From: CAZIRO01 sp964541595
Lineage (GTDB): Bacteria; Acidobacteriota; HRBIN11
Direction: 5' to 3'
Length of the DNA: 46,189 nucleotides
Assembly (NCBI GenBank): GCA_964541595.1
Contig: CAZIRO010000001.1
Location: forward strand, 1 to 46,189
The translations under genes and the position numbers were made by a program. Below, piece by piece: positions 6,821-15,782 of the stretch (within the stretch, counting starts at the first letter, position 1; every line of letters begins with the position of its first letter). The notes under the pieces were generated by a model. That model had not been told where the DNA came from and did no database searches. It saw only the letters and a program-made list of their open reading frames with translations.

Positions 6821-7505
6821 AGAAAGACCCCCCTGAAATTTCGGATTGTGGATTGCGAATTTCGGATGTAGAAACCACAGAGGCACGGAGTTCACGGAGA
6901 GAATTCCCTATTCTCCCTTTCCCCGTCTTTCCCTTTCCCCCTTGTCCCCTGTGCCTCCGTGGTTTGTACCTTTGAATGACCACGCCCCAGAAATGCGCAC
7001 CGGCCCAGCGGGACCACAACCACCGGGCGGATACCACACGATACGGTGTTCTGCCGTCGTGAATTTGCCAGGCGTGAATTCGGCCCCTGCGGACAACGGC
7101 CCCTACGAGTACAACATAGTGGTACCGCTGCCAGGGACCTCGCGACAGGTTCAACAGCAGGAGCACCGGTTGACCCCGATACAGGACATTCAGCAAAGCA
7201 TCCGGTCGCGCGGCAGTGTGGGTAAACGGGATACCGTGATCCTGCAGGTATTGCTCGATCTCAAAAGGCAGTACACCTTCCGGCCGGCCGAGGTCTTCAG
7301 GATCGAGTGCAATCCCCGCATAGCGCAGCACAATACGCAGCGACGTCCGTCCGCAGTCGCGATCGGTCTGCTGTGCGATGAACGGTACCTCCAGGCGGAC
7401 GATCGTTGCACCCGGAGGCATTCCCGATCGGCACGCCGACCATCCCGCCATGAGGACGCCGACAGCGATGCGCCACCACGGGGAAAGGAATCGATACCGT
7501 TTCAT
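6795..7505 (-). CDS. C39-like cysteine peptidase, probable lipoprotein
   Basis: The N-terminus reads as a lipoprotein signal: hydrophobic IAVGVLMAGWSAC with Cys as the likely lipidation site near residue 25. The papain-like core has the C39 pattern DCGRTSLRIVL with the catalytic Cys, and HYVVLVG with the catalytic His. The third residue would be Asp in the IHDGR segment. The family cleaves peptides or acts as a domain of peptidoglycan-related and export proteins. The start at 7505 is chosen because it opens directly into the signal sequence; an ATG at 7550 is also possible. The last 55 or so residues are encoded by intergenic-type repeat DNA (EIRNPQSEI, RRHRGQGGKGKTGKGR) and are probably not part of the ancestral protein. 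Confidence 0.7.
   Translation of the reverse strand: MKRYRFLSPWWRIAVGVLMAGWSACRSGMPPGATIVRLEVPFIAQQTDRDCGRTSLRIVLRYAGIALDPEDLGRPEGVLPFEIEQYLQDHGIPFTHTAARPDALLNVLYRGQPVLLLLNLSRGPWQRYHYVVLVGAVVRRGRIHAWQIHDGRTPYRVVSARWLWSRWAGAHFWGVVIQRYKPRRHRGQGGKGKTGKGRIGNSLRELRASVVSTSEIRNPQSEISGGSFFVTTAVRG
6835..6965. repeat. Foldback repeat (CCACAGAGGCACGGAG type) at the tail of the C39 gene
   Basis: AAACCACAGAGGCACGGAG (6872-6890) reappears in inverted form ending GTGGTTTG near 6966 with two differences, around a pyrimidine-rich spacer of about 58 bp. A flanking tract 6839-6866 is of the TTCGGATT type. Both sequence types recur between genes in other bacterial genomes and here read into the end of an open frame. 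Confidence 0.6.
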
Positions 7506-7613
7506 CAGGGGTGCACATGACGTTCCCACGGTCAATGGGGGACGACACATGCGTCATTTCCGGAGGCGCCCGTTGCGGACGGCCTCCGGAACACGCGTAT
7601 GGGGGTCAAAACA

Positions 7614-7922
7614 TCAGGTTCCCTCTTCCAGCGGCTGGACCTCCGTGACCTCGTACCCGATATCGGCCAGCGTCTTTTTCACCTGATCGAGCGAAGCCTT
7701 CTCTTCATTGATTTTCAGTTTTACCGTTTTCTTTTCGAGATCAGCGGCGAGGACCTCCACACCGTCAATCGTGCGCAGCGCCTTTTCGACGTTCTTTGCG
7801 CACTTGTCACAGACCATGTTTTTGATCTTCAACTGATATCCCTTGGTGGCCGCCAGCACGGCGCCAGCACCCAACAGGCCGATTACGGCGAGTGCCATCC
7901 AAGCCAGGGCGACTTTCCGCAT
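7614..7922 (-). CDS. Exported heavy-metal-associated (HMA) domain protein
   Basis: This 102-residue protein has a signal peptide or N-terminal anchor (VALAWMALAVIGLLGAGAVLA). After it comes a single ferredoxin-like HMA domain with the metal-binding motif MVCDKCAKNVEKAL and a C-terminal IGYEVTEVQ strand, as in MerP/CopZ-type proteins. It probably binds Cu, Hg or another soft metal in the periplasm. The start at 7922 is preferred because AAGGAGG is 7 bp upstream; an ATG at 7928 would sit too close. No metal transporter is adjacent, so it may act alone or with genes elsewhere. Confidence 0.85.
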   Translation of the reverse strand: MRKVALAWMALAVIGLLGAGAVLAATKGYQLKIKNMVCDKCAKNVEKALRTIDGVEVLAADLEKKTVKLKINEEKASLDQVKKTLADIGYEVTEVQPLEEGT

Positions 7923-7986
7923 GGTCATTCCTCCTTACACACAGAAATTGCCATTCAATATAATGATGTACATCCCACACGAAATG

Positions 7987-7998
7987 TGATATATATCA
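7987..7998. promoter_or_regulatory. 12-bp palindrome TGATATATATCA upstream of the HMA gene
   Basis: A perfect palindrome 65 bp upstream of the HMA gene start, in the otherwise plain 7923-8074 gap. It could be an operator for a dimeric regulator. No clear -35/-10 pair was found beside it. Confidence 0.35.
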
Positions 7999-8074
7999 TG
8001 GCTCTTGACCCGTATCCGACGTGACCGCACGCACCGGCACCTTTCATCATAATACGCCCCTGACTTTCGGATTG

Positions 8075-9439
8075 TCACTCCTGCAAGGACTGGAACCATT
8101 CCTGCATATCTACCAGGGTCCAGTTAACGATCCATTCCACCGTTTCAAGCACATGCACATCGACAGGCTGCGGATCGCTTAAAAGATAGGCCTTCGCGAA
8201 TGCCCGGCGCAATGCGTCATCCAGTGCCGGCGGGGACGGGGCCACGACCTGTCCCCGATGCATGTCCAGCCAGGAATCCAGAATGGGATCTTTCTTTTGA
8301 TCACGCGTAATATCTGCCACCCAATCCACGAACCGTTCCGCGTCGACTGCCGACCGGTACGCGGTCATCAGTGCGTACAGATGTTGCAGGAATATCCATA
8401 CGGCCTTGTGGGACGTGAATGCAAGACGCGGCGTATGCAGGGGGACCGTTTGCCGTTCCAGGACGGACCGAACTTTTTGTATCTCCGGGGACGCTGCACG
8501 CTCCAGTTCAGGTTGCAACAACCGTTCGTAATACGCTCGTAACCGTACGGGCCACTGTTCCTGCGGCGTTTGCTGTACAGCATTTTGAATCCACATGTAC
8601 GCCCGTTCCCGTGCAACCGCCGCATAATAGAGAAAAACCGGCGCATCCCCCAGCCAGAGTTCAACCGGGAAAAACCACTGGTTCTCACGCGCACCGAATA
8701 TCGACAAAGCGATCAGTGCATCTTTCAGGGTTCCGTGTTTCTCGACACCGGTCAGGACGATATGGCGTGCGCCCTCTGGAATCGTTATGGTTAATGCACG
8801 TTCCACCCGCAGATCGGCGAGAGTTTCGATGCAGAACACCATCCAGTCCTGGCGAAACGGCAATGTATAGAACAGAAACCAGTAGTATTTCCCAGTAAAA
8901 GGATAAACCGCATATACGGCGGTATCACTCACCGGCCGGACGTCTTCCGGGGTTTCCGGTAATTCCGGGAGTTCCTGCACCAGTTGCGCGAGTTTTCGCT
9001 GCAACCGATGTTCCGGCATGTGATCGAGATATTGATGCGTCCATACCCGCCATTCTGACGACGTCTGCGCCCACTGGTACAACCATCGCAACACTTCCTC
9101 ATGCTGAAATAGCGATTTCCAGAACGACGCAGGTCGGTCCGTGCGACTCCACTGCCAGAGGATCCACTGCCGCAATCCGGACGGCAACCCCCGCAGGCGA
9201 CGGATCACCTCCCGGTCGATCGTCTGCACGTCTAACAGTGCCCGTGTGGTGCGGTACCACCCGCCGAGTTTCCTGTGCTGTTGCACTACGGGCGTCACCC
9301 GTGCGTCTTCCAGTGCCCAGATGACCGCTGCCACGTGTTTTCCCGTATCCGCGAGCCATTCTTTCAATCGGGCATCGGGGTCCGCGATAGCCCGCCACTG
9401 TTCGATATCCCGCGCCAGTTGAACCATGGACAGCGTCAT
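8075..9439 (-). CDS. Hypothetical protein, 454 residues
   Basis: The start at 9439 forms an ATGA overlap with the stop of the upstream gene and has GGAG 8 bp upstream; longer frames run into that gene. The protein is mostly helical and unusually rich in Trp, Gln and Arg. It has a strand-rich middle (VYAVYPFTGKYYWFLFYTL, about residues 170-250) and a helical C-terminal half. No signal peptide, membrane segment, metal motif or catalytic signature is visible. I do not recognise the family. Tight coupling with the DUF2007-like gene and pheT suggests co-transcription rather than shared function. Confidence 0.75.
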   Translation of the reverse strand: MTLSMVQLARDIEQWRAIADPDARLKEWLADTGKHVAAVIWALEDARVTPVVQQHRKLGGWYRTTRALLDVQTIDREVIRRLRGLPSGLRQWILWQWSRTDRPASFWKSLFQHEEVLRWLYQWAQTSSEWRVWTHQYLDHMPEHRLQRKLAQLVQELPELPETPEDVRPVSDTAVYAVYPFTGKYYWFLFYTLPFRQDWMVFCIETLADLRVERALTITIPEGARHIVLTGVEKHGTLKDALIALSIFGARENQWFFPVELWLGDAPVFLYYAAVARERAYMWIQNAVQQTPQEQWPVRLRAYYERLLQPELERAASPEIQKVRSVLERQTVPLHTPRLAFTSHKAVWIFLQHLYALMTAYRSAVDAERFVDWVADITRDQKKDPILDSWLDMHRGQVVAPSPPALDDALRRAFAKAYLLSDPQPVDVHVLETVEWIVNWTLVDMQEWFQSLQE

Positions 9440-9702
9440 GACGACTGCTCCGAGGACCATACGATTTCCAACCACGGACGGCGGTTGCGGTGGGCTTCCA
9501 GGAGGCTCCTGGCTTCCGCCCATTCGTGGTCCATGACTTCTACCCGGTACCAGTCACTGCCGTCCATCCGAAACGGAAACACCCGATACGGTGTGGGCGC
9601 GTCCACGCGACAGGTAAATCCGTATTGTTGCAGGAGTTGACACACGATCATGGCTTCGATCCAGGATCCGGTGGACAATACCCGTTTCCACCGCATGGCC
9701 AT
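9436..9702 (-). CDS. Small DUF2007-like protein
   Basis: This protein of about 88 residues starts at ATG 9702 in a TGATG overlap with the pheT stop; a GTG at 9705 is also possible. It begins with a segment typical of the DUF2007 (putative signal-transducing) family: a short strand, then SWIEAMIVCQLLQQYGF, then a region ending VEVMDHEWAEARSLLEAH. These ferredoxin-like domains occur in many bacteria and have no established biochemical role. It is translationally coupled both to pheT and to the gene after it. Confidence 0.65.
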   Translation of the reverse strand: MAMRWKRVLSTGSWIEAMIVCQLLQQYGFTCRVDAPTPYRVFPFRMDGSDWYRVEVMDHEWAEARSLLEAHRNRRPWLEIVWSSEQSS

Positions 9703-11771
9703 CACCCGGTAGTCGATTCAGTACGCAGCCGCGCGCCCACTGTACGTTCCAGATGGGCAACGACACGCGCGACGCGTTGCTCGATTTCTTCAGCGGACCG
9801 ATGGGCGGTCGGCGCGAAGATCAGCCGAAGAGTATAACTCCACATGTCAGCCGGAATCTGCGGACCGCCATAGCGATCCACCAGTTGCCAATCCGTGAGT
9901 TCCTCCACCTGAAGTGCAGCCATCGCCTGCGCCATTGCATGAAACGGAACGTCTTTCCGAACCAGTACCGCAATGTCACGTACGATGACGGGCAGCGGCG
10001 ACCACGGTCGGAACTCGGGCCATGGTAGTGTCAGGGTGATCAGGCGGGACCAGTCGATCTCGGCGAGAAATACGGGCGCCCGCAGTTCATAAACTTCTGT
10101 CCATTTCGGATGAAACCGTCCGATCCATCCGACGGGCGTATCATTACAACGAATCTCTGCCTGCTGGTGGGGATGCAAAAACGGAAACGCACTCGGATGG
10201 AACTCCGGCACAGGCCATCCCATTTGAACGAAAAACGTTGCAACGAGTCCTTTGATATCGTAAAAATCGACCGGTCGCGATTTCCGGGACCAATCCGGCA
10301 TTCCCGGTATGTCACCACTGCATGCCATTCCCAGATGCCGCGCTTCCCGGGGACCCTCTTCGGCTGGCATGAACACCTGGCCGATCTCCCACAACCGTAC
10401 GTGAATATTCCCATGCCGATGGTTCCACTGCACCGCTTCGATCAGACCCATCGCGATCCACCGCCGCAGATCCGTGCGTCGGTCGGACAGCGGATTGGCC
10501 AGTTGTACGGGGTCGGTAACATGGAACACTTCCCGGACGGATTCCGGATAAAACGATGTGGACACGGTTTCCATCAATCCCAGTCCCTGCAATACCGACC
10601 GTGCGAGCCGTTCCAGATGAAACCCGGGATAATCCGCCTGCACCCGATGCGTCACTGGCGGGAGGGTCAACGGTACTGACTCATACCCGACGTGACGGGC
10701 GACCTCTTCGATGAGATCCATTTCTTCCCGGACATCTCCACGGAACGTCGGGGGTGTGACGTCCCATACGGGGGTATCCGTTTCTGGACGGCGCATCACA
10801 GAAAACCCCAGCGCGTTCAGCCTCCGTTCCACCCATTCGGGATCGACCGTATGTCCGAGCACATGCTGAATACGTTTCCAGCGCAGCCGGATCGTTGTAC
10901 GCGTATCCTTCCAGTAGTTCACGTCCAGACGGCCAGCAAGTACCGTACCGCCGGCAATCACCTGCATGAGATGCGCCGCATGGTCGGCCGCGCGGTCAAC
11001 CATCCCCGGATCGACCCCGCGTTCGAATCGGTAACTCGATTCCGTCTGCACACCCAGTTGCCGACGAGACCGCCGCACCGCGCGCGGCACGAAATACGCA
11101 CTCTCGATCAGGACATTGCGCGTATCCGGATGGATCGACGCGTCGACACCGCCGATGACCCCCGCTATTGCAATCGGTCGGTCTCGATCCGCAATCACCA
11201 GGACCGATTCATCCAGTGAATACGTGACATCGTCCAGTGCACATATGGACTCCCCCGGACGCGCACGACGCACAATGATTTCCCGACCGCGCAACCGGTC
11301 GAGATCAAACGCATGTAACGGCTGGCCGTACGCCAGCATGACATAGTTCGTGATATCCACGAGATTATTCACGGGATGAATGCCGACGGATTCCAGTCGG
11401 TCCTTCATCCAGTCCGGCGATTCTCCCACCCGCACGCCCATGACGATACGCGCGATATACCGCAGACAACCGTCCGTGGCCTCAATCGTGATACGCACCC
11501 CGGAGGAAGTCGCTTCTTCTGTGGACTCTTCCGGTCGGTGCAATCGGTCCTGCACTGGACGACCGAGCCAGGCGGCGAGTTCCCGGGCCACGCCCAGATG
11601 GCTCAAACAATCCGGTCGGTTGACTGTCACCTCGAGGTCCAGGACGTGGTCGGTACCCCACGGTTCGATGTCCTCAACACCGAGCCCGAGATAGGTCAAT
11701 ATGTCCACAAGTGTGTCCAGATCTTCAGCCACGGACACATAGTCGCGTAACCAGGACAGCCGTACCCGCAT
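9702..11771 (-). CDS. pheT: Phenylalanyl-tRNA synthetase beta subunit, short form
   Basis: The beta chain of the (alpha-beta)2 enzyme that charges tRNA-Phe. The 689-residue protein contains the B1/B3-B4 core (GIHPVNNLVDITNYVML, GQPLHAFDLD), the B5 region, a catalytic-like domain, and the C-terminal anticodon-binding FDX-ACB domain (SPLPVIVRDIAVLV to the end). It lacks the N-terminal tRNA-binding (EMAP-like) domain of about 150 residues found in longer bacterial PheT: the start MRVRLSWLRDYV leads directly to the core. The open frame continues upstream to 12218, but that part is antisense to the gene at 11901 and is rejected. No pheS is beside it in the window. Confidence 0.93.
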   Translation of the reverse strand: MRVRLSWLRDYVSVAEDLDTLVDILTYLGLGVEDIEPWGTDHVLDLEVTVNRPDCLSHLGVARELAAWLGRPVQDRLHRPEESTEEATSSGVRITIEATDGCLRYIARIVMGVRVGESPDWMKDRLESVGIHPVNNLVDITNYVMLAYGQPLHAFDLDRLRGREIIVRRARPGESICALDDVTYSLDESVLVIADRDRPIAIAGVIGGVDASIHPDTRNVLIESAYFVPRAVRRSRRQLGVQTESSYRFERGVDPGMVDRAADHAAHLMQVIAGGTVLAGRLDVNYWKDTRTTIRLRWKRIQHVLGHTVDPEWVERRLNALGFSVMRRPETDTPVWDVTPPTFRGDVREEMDLIEEVARHVGYESVPLTLPPVTHRVQADYPGFHLERLARSVLQGLGLMETVSTSFYPESVREVFHVTDPVQLANPLSDRRTDLRRWIAMGLIEAVQWNHRHGNIHVRLWEIGQVFMPAEEGPREARHLGMACSGDIPGMPDWSRKSRPVDFYDIKGLVATFFVQMGWPVPEFHPSAFPFLHPHQQAEIRCNDTPVGWIGRFHPKWTEVYELRAPVFLAEIDWSRLITLTLPWPEFRPWSPLPVIVRDIAVLVRKDVPFHAMAQAMAALQVEELTDWQLVDRYGGPQIPADMWSYTLRLIFAPTAHRSAEEIEQRVARVVAHLERTVGARLRTESTTG

Positions 11772-11836
11772 CGGTATATCGTTCTCCCCCCATGCATTGT
11801 GACACTTATTCTGGTGATATCCAGGGGATTTGCAAG

Positions 11837-11864
11837 TTGAATGAATCCCGTACACGATTAAAAT
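11837..11864 (+). promoter_or_regulatory. Probable promoter of the gene at 11901
   Basis: TTGAAT (11837-11842) and TAAAAT (11859-11864) are 16 bp apart in the divergent gap between pheT and the plus-strand gene, matching sigma70 consensus at 4 and 5 of 6 positions. Confidence 0.5.
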
Positions 11865-11900
11865 AGGTGGAGAACTCCCCAAACATGCGAGGCAACCCGT

Positions 11901-12629
11901 ATGCTCACCGGATTCAATACGGATGTGAAATATAACGGTAAAGTTTACCACGTACAGACGGAAGATAAGGGAACCGCGAATCCGGTGATCGAAACCCTCA
12001 TTTATCTTGGTGGCGAGATCATCGAAGCCCGCCGTACGAGTTATCGCGATCTTCTGGAAAAAGAAGGGTTCCGTCCCCAGATGGTACAGAAACTGATGGA
12101 AAAACAGCACCGTACGGCCATCGCGGATATCCGCAACGGCCGCTTTGAGCACCTGCACGCGGCACTGGAAAAACGCGAAACCCATCCCGGCGTGGACCAG
12201 GCGTCGACCCTGATGCATACGGATCCCGGACGGTCACTGGACGAAATCATCCTGGAATACCTCAAAGCCCAGGCACAAAAAGACGCGCTTCAGATCGTAA
12301 TACCCAAAGATATTGTCTTTCAGGAAGGGATGAATATCGATTTTTCCATTCGGGTCCAGCGGGAACAGTCCGGCCAACCGGTCGCGGGTGCAACCATAGA
12401 GATATACATCATCAGTACGGTACGTCCGAAGACGCGCATCTGGAAAGGTACCACGGACAAGTCCGGTATCGCGCACGTGAAACGTCTGCAATTGCCCGTA
12501 TTTATCGACGGTATGGGTGCCATGGTGATCCAGGCGTTCTACGAAGATCTCTCGGCGGAGGATCGACATTTGTTACTGAAACCGCCAAAAAAGGGCAAAC
12601 GGACGAACACGTCATCCACGCGGGAATAA
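11901..12629 (+). CDS. Conserved hypothetical protein of a family seen in Acidobacteriota
   Basis: This 242-residue protein has GAGG 8 bp before the ATG. The N-terminus MLTGFNTDVKYNGKVYHVQ, continuing TEDKGTANPVIETLIYLGG, is a conserved opening I associate with uncharacterised proteins of Acidobacteriota and relatives. A helical middle is followed by an Ig/carboxypeptidase-regulatory-like strand domain (about residues 135-225: FSIRVQ, GATIEIYIISTVRPK, GTTDKSGIAHV). It has no signal peptide. One of only two plus-strand genes outside the accessory region, it stands alone behind its own promoter. Function unknown. Confidence 0.75.
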   Translation: MLTGFNTDVKYNGKVYHVQTEDKGTANPVIETLIYLGGEIIEARRTSYRDLLEKEGFRPQMVQKLMEKQHRTAIADIRNGRFEHLHAALEKRETHPGVDQASTLMHTDPGRSLDEIILEYLKAQAQKDALQIVIPKDIVFQEGMNIDFSIRVQREQSGQPVAGATIEIYIISTVRPKTRIWKGTTDKSGIAHVKRLQLPVFIDGMGAMVIQAFYEDLSAEDRHLLLKPPKKGKRTNTSSTRE

Positions 12630-12658
12630 TACCCGGGATATCGATGATTTCGGACTTC

Positions 12659-12802
12659 GGATTTCGAATTTCGGATTGAATCAAGGGCCATGAAAACGGT
12701 GGTATGGGTCATTTATTTCCCTGGTGCCACACGCGTATGACGGCCATCGCCGTTCCTCCGAGATCCCGTACTATACTATTTAAAATCCGAAATTCGAAAT
12801 CC
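12659..12802. repeat. Foldback repeat with 19-bp perfect arms (TTCGGATT type)
   Basis: GGATTTCGAATTTCGGATT (12659-12677) is repeated in exact inverted form at 12784-12802 around a 106-bp spacer. Both arms lie within longer degenerate tracts of the same kind (12645-12680 and 12780-12812). The spacer 12678-12783 shows no gene. The right tract runs to the ATG at 12813 and so forms the leader of the next gene. Confidence 0.7.
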
Positions 12803-12854
12803 AAAATCCAAAATGACTTCACGTCCCACGGACCCTTTCAGTAGGAGCGCCTCC

Positions 12855-13907
12855 GTGACCGGTCAGGATCTGACGAACCGCATTCGGGCGTTTCACCGTG
12901 CATCGAGTATAACTACCCGTGTGCGGATATTACGTTCCCTTGCCGTTGAACCGGCACCGGAGGTCGATCAATTGCTCATTCAGGCGTTGCGGGATCCCTC
13001 CGCCAAGGTTCGACACACCGCGTTGCAACTCCTGGACCGCCGCGGGTTTCGGGATCGTCAGATCACGCTGGCCATGCTCGGCGACGGTTCCAAGGTCGTA
13101 CGTCGACTGGCACTGCGGATGCTACGCGCGTGGCCGGAACCCGAACTGATCCCGAAAGTATTACCCTTCCTGGAGGACGAAGATCTCAGCCTGCGTCTGC
13201 TGGCCATCGACTGGTTGTATTCGCTGGGGCCGCGTGCGCTGCCGTATCTACGGCCACTCGCGCGCGATGCCATGTACAGTGTACGCTCCAAGGTGCAGCA
13301 CTGTATCCGCGATCTGGAAAAACAACAGGCCATTCAGGACGCACTGGTGCAGCCTGCCTCTCCCGAACAGGCGCCATCCGCTGAAAGAGAAACCGCGCCG
13401 ATACCTGCCACTGCATTGTCCTATGACACCGATACCCGATGGCGAGAACCGATACCCCATGTTCGGCGACGGGCGGATACCCTGTGGCAGGAACTGGAAC
13501 AACTCCGCATGACGCAGCCCGATGCCCTGGCGGATCGGTTACAAACACTGCTGGAAGATCCCCGCTGGCCCAACCGCGAACGCGTGATCCGATGGGTCCA
13601 GCAACAACCGGATTTTCCTACACGGGTGATGTACGAATTGCTCGCGCACCCGATCTGGTATGTACGCGCTGCCGTGATCGAAATTCTGGGCCACTTTCAG
13701 GATCCGGTCCTGCTGGAGTATGCATTCGATCTGGCCCGGGACCGTAACGTTGAGGTACGCAGAGCACTTACCGATGCCATGTTGCGTTACGGAGAATCCG
13801 AAGACGCCCGTATGGTCCTGGAAAAACTCGCGCGGGACCCGCATTTCATGATCCGCCGACGCGCCCGGGAACACCTGAGTCAACTGCGGAACCGGAAAGA
13901 AGAATGA
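12855..13907 (+). CDS. HEAT-repeat protein
   Basis: The start is placed at GTG 12855 because AGGAG (12843-12847) is 7 bp upstream; an in-frame ATG at 12813 has only repeat DNA before it. The protein of about 350 residues has helical pairs of HEAT/PBS-lyase type (DPSAKVRHTALQLLDRRG, DGSKVVRRLALRML, DEDLSLRLLAIDWL), then a low-complexity linker near residue 170-215, then further repeats (HPIWYVRAAVIEILG, DRNVEVRRALTDAMLRYG, DPHFMIRRRAREHL). Such superhelical scaffolds mediate protein contacts. There is no signal peptide. It converges on ribBA. Its partners are unknown. Confidence 0.8.
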   Translation: MTGQDLTNRIRAFHRASSITTRVRILRSLAVEPAPEVDQLLIQALRDPSAKVRHTALQLLDRRGFRDRQITLAMLGDGSKVVRRLALRMLRAWPEPELIPKVLPFLEDEDLSLRLLAIDWLYSLGPRALPYLRPLARDAMYSVRSKVQHCIRDLEKQQAIQDALVQPASPEQAPSAERETAPIPATALSYDTDTRWREPIPHVRRRADTLWQELEQLRMTQPDALADRLQTLLEDPRWPNRERVIRWVQQQPDFPTRVMYELLAHPIWYVRAAVIEILGHFQDPVLLEYAFDLARDRNVEVRRALTDAMLRYGESEDARMVLEKLARDPHFMIRRRAREHLSQLRNRKEE

Positions 13908-13910
13908 TCA

Positions 13911-13926
13911 CCCCGGAAACACGGGG
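13911..13926. terminator. Small hairpin between convergent genes
   Basis: CCCCG and CGGGG pair around a 6-nt loop 3 bp after the HEAT gene stop and 27 bp before the ribBA stop. It may act in both directions, but no T run follows. Confidence 0.35.
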
Positions 13927-13952
13927 CGAATCCCACCAATTCGTCAATTCCT

Positions 13953-15161
13953 TCATACGCCGGACAACATGTGTCCGAGTTTGCGTTTCTTGGCCTGCAA
14001 GTATCGACGGTTCACCGCATTCGGCTGGATCTCAATGGGCACCCGTTCCACGATCTCCAGTCCGTATCCGTCCAGGGCGATGAACTTCGTGGGGTTGTTC
14101 GTCATCAACCGCATTTTCTTCACACCGAGACAACGCAAAATCTGCGCGCCGATACCGTAATCGCGGTGATCCGGTTTGAATCCCAGCGATCGGTTCGCTT
14201 CGACGGTATCCAGTCCCTGTCGGTCCTGTAATTCGTACGCGCGCAACTTGTTGAGCAAACCGATACCCCGGCCTTCATGGTTCATAATGTATAACAGCAC
14301 ACCCTCATCGGCCTCGGCGATCATTTCCAACGCGCGGTGCAACTGCTGTCCGCAATCGCACCGCATGGAATGGAACACGTCGCCGGTCAAACATTCTGAA
14401 TGGACCCGAACGAGTACCGGTCGTTCCGGAGCGATCTCCCCGCGCACAAGGGCGACGTGATGAGAATGATCGATGATATTTTCAAACGCATACAATCGAA
14501 ACGTCCCGTATGGTGTCGGCAGATCGACCTCAGCGACGACACGGACCAGACATTCCCGCTGCATCCGGTAGCGAATGAGATCGGCGACCGTGATCATCAG
14601 CAACCCGTGTTGTCGCGCGAACTCTTCCAGATCCGGTACCCGTGCCATGGTACCGTCTTCGTTCATGATCTCACAGATCACGCCGGCCGGATACAGCCCG
14701 GCGAGTCGACACAGGTCCACGGCGGCTTCCGTCTGACCCGCACGCTGGAGCACACCCCCCTCGCGTGCACGCAACGGGAATACATGTCCCGGACGTGCGA
14801 GGTCTTCCGGTTTCGTCCGCGGGTCGATCGCCGTCAGGATCGTCGTGGCACGGTCATACGCGGAAATGCCCGTCGTGACCTTATTCTTGGCCTCGATCGA
14901 CACACAGAACGCGGTGCCATACTGTGACGTGTTGTCCTGCACCATCAGGGGGATTTTCAGTTCATCCAATCGTTTCGGTTCCATTGCCAGACAGATCAGT
15001 CCACGCCCGTATTTGGCCATGAAGTTAATCGCTTCCGGCGTCACCTTTTCCGCTGCGATCATCAGATCGCCTTCATTTTCACGGTCCGCATCATCGACGA
15101 TGATGATCATTCGACCCGCACGCAGGGCTTCAATCGCTGCCTCGATGGTCGCGAAGGGCAT
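13953..15161 (-). CDS. ribBA: Bifunctional 3,4-dihydroxy-2-butanone-4-phosphate synthase / GTP cyclohydrolase II
   Basis: Supplies both precursors of riboflavin. The N-terminal RibB domain (residues 1 to about 200) has the acidic DDADRENEGDL loop and RPGHVFPL. The C-terminal RibA domain (about 205-402) has the zinc-binding cysteines in CLTGDVFHSMRCDCG, MNHEGRGIGL, and the GTP-binding region. The length of 402 matches the family. AAGGAG precedes ATG 15161 inside the end of ribE, and the two genes overlap by 32 bp, indicating coupled expression. Confidence 0.96.
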   Translation of the reverse strand: MPFATIEAAIEALRAGRMIIIVDDADRENEGDLMIAAEKVTPEAINFMAKYGRGLICLAMEPKRLDELKIPLMVQDNTSQYGTAFCVSIEAKNKVTTGISAYDRATTILTAIDPRTKPEDLARPGHVFPLRAREGGVLQRAGQTEAAVDLCRLAGLYPAGVICEIMNEDGTMARVPDLEEFARQHGLLMITVADLIRYRMQRECLVRVVAEVDLPTPYGTFRLYAFENIIDHSHHVALVRGEIAPERPVLVRVHSECLTGDVFHSMRCDCGQQLHRALEMIAEADEGVLLYIMNHEGRGIGLLNKLRAYELQDRQGLDTVEANRSLGFKPDHRDYGIGAQILRCLGVKKMRLMTNNPTKFIALDGYGLEIVERVPIEIQPNAVNRRYLQAKKRKLGHMLSGV

Positions 15162-15777
15162 GTGCCACTCCTTGGAGAAACTCCAGGTAGGGTTGAACTA
15201 AAACATAGATGTATTTCCCGAGGATATCAAGTTCCACATTCACGGTATCGCCGACGTCCAGGTCACCGAGATTCGTATGCGCGAGTGTAAACGGAATCAG
15301 GCTGACGCGAAACGTATCCCTCGAGACACCCGCAACCGTCAGGGACACGCCGTTGATGGCGATACTGCCCTTCTCGACCACGAGCGGACGCCATTCCGCC
15401 GGTAACCGGTACACATGGTCCACATTTGCAGGACCCGTATACTTTTCCAGCAGTACCGTGGTCCCATCGACGTGTCCCTGCACCCAGTGTCCGCCCAGGG
15501 GCTGACTCGCCCGCAATGGCAGTTCGATGTTCACACGCCGACCGGGATACCAGGTTCCCACCGTGGTCCGCCGTTGCGTTTCCGGAACGACGTCCACCGT
15601 AATCATGCGGCCACGTCGTTGCGTAACGGTGAGACAGATCCCATCGAGGGCAATGGAATCGCCTTTCCGCAGCGATCGAGCAACCGTCTGCGGTAATGCT
15701 ATCCGCAACCGCAGGTTGCCTTCAGTATCCCTGCGTTCAACGACCGTACCACAACCGATCACGATGCCGGTGAACAT
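15130..15777 (-). CDS. ribE: Riboflavin synthase, alpha chain
   Basis: Dismutates two 6,7-dimethyl-8-ribityllumazine molecules to riboflavin. The 215-residue protein begins MFTGIV as usual and shows the internal duplication of two lumazine-binding barrels (GDSIALDGICLTV and GSIAINGVSLTV), plus the conserved GHWVQGHVDG. It starts 5 bp after the TPR gene stop and overlaps ribBA. ribH and ribD are not in the window. Confidence 0.95.
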   Translation of the reverse strand: MFTGIVIGCGTVVERRDTEGNLRLRIALPQTVARSLRKGDSIALDGICLTVTQRRGRMITVDVVPETQRRTTVGTWYPGRRVNIELPLRASQPLGGHWVQGHVDGTTVLLEKYTGPANVDHVYRLPAEWRPLVVEKGSIAINGVSLTVAGVSRDTFRVSLIPFTLAHTNLGDLDVGDTVNVELDILGKYIYVLVQPYLEFLQGVAHALRDHRGSD

Positions 15778-15782
15778 ATGGC

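Noticed and set aside
11772..12218. N-terminal extension of pheT by 149 codons
   Set aside because: It is antisense to the conserved gene at 11901 and does not resemble the tRNA-binding domain of long PheT proteins. MRVRLSWLRDYV is the normal start of the core.
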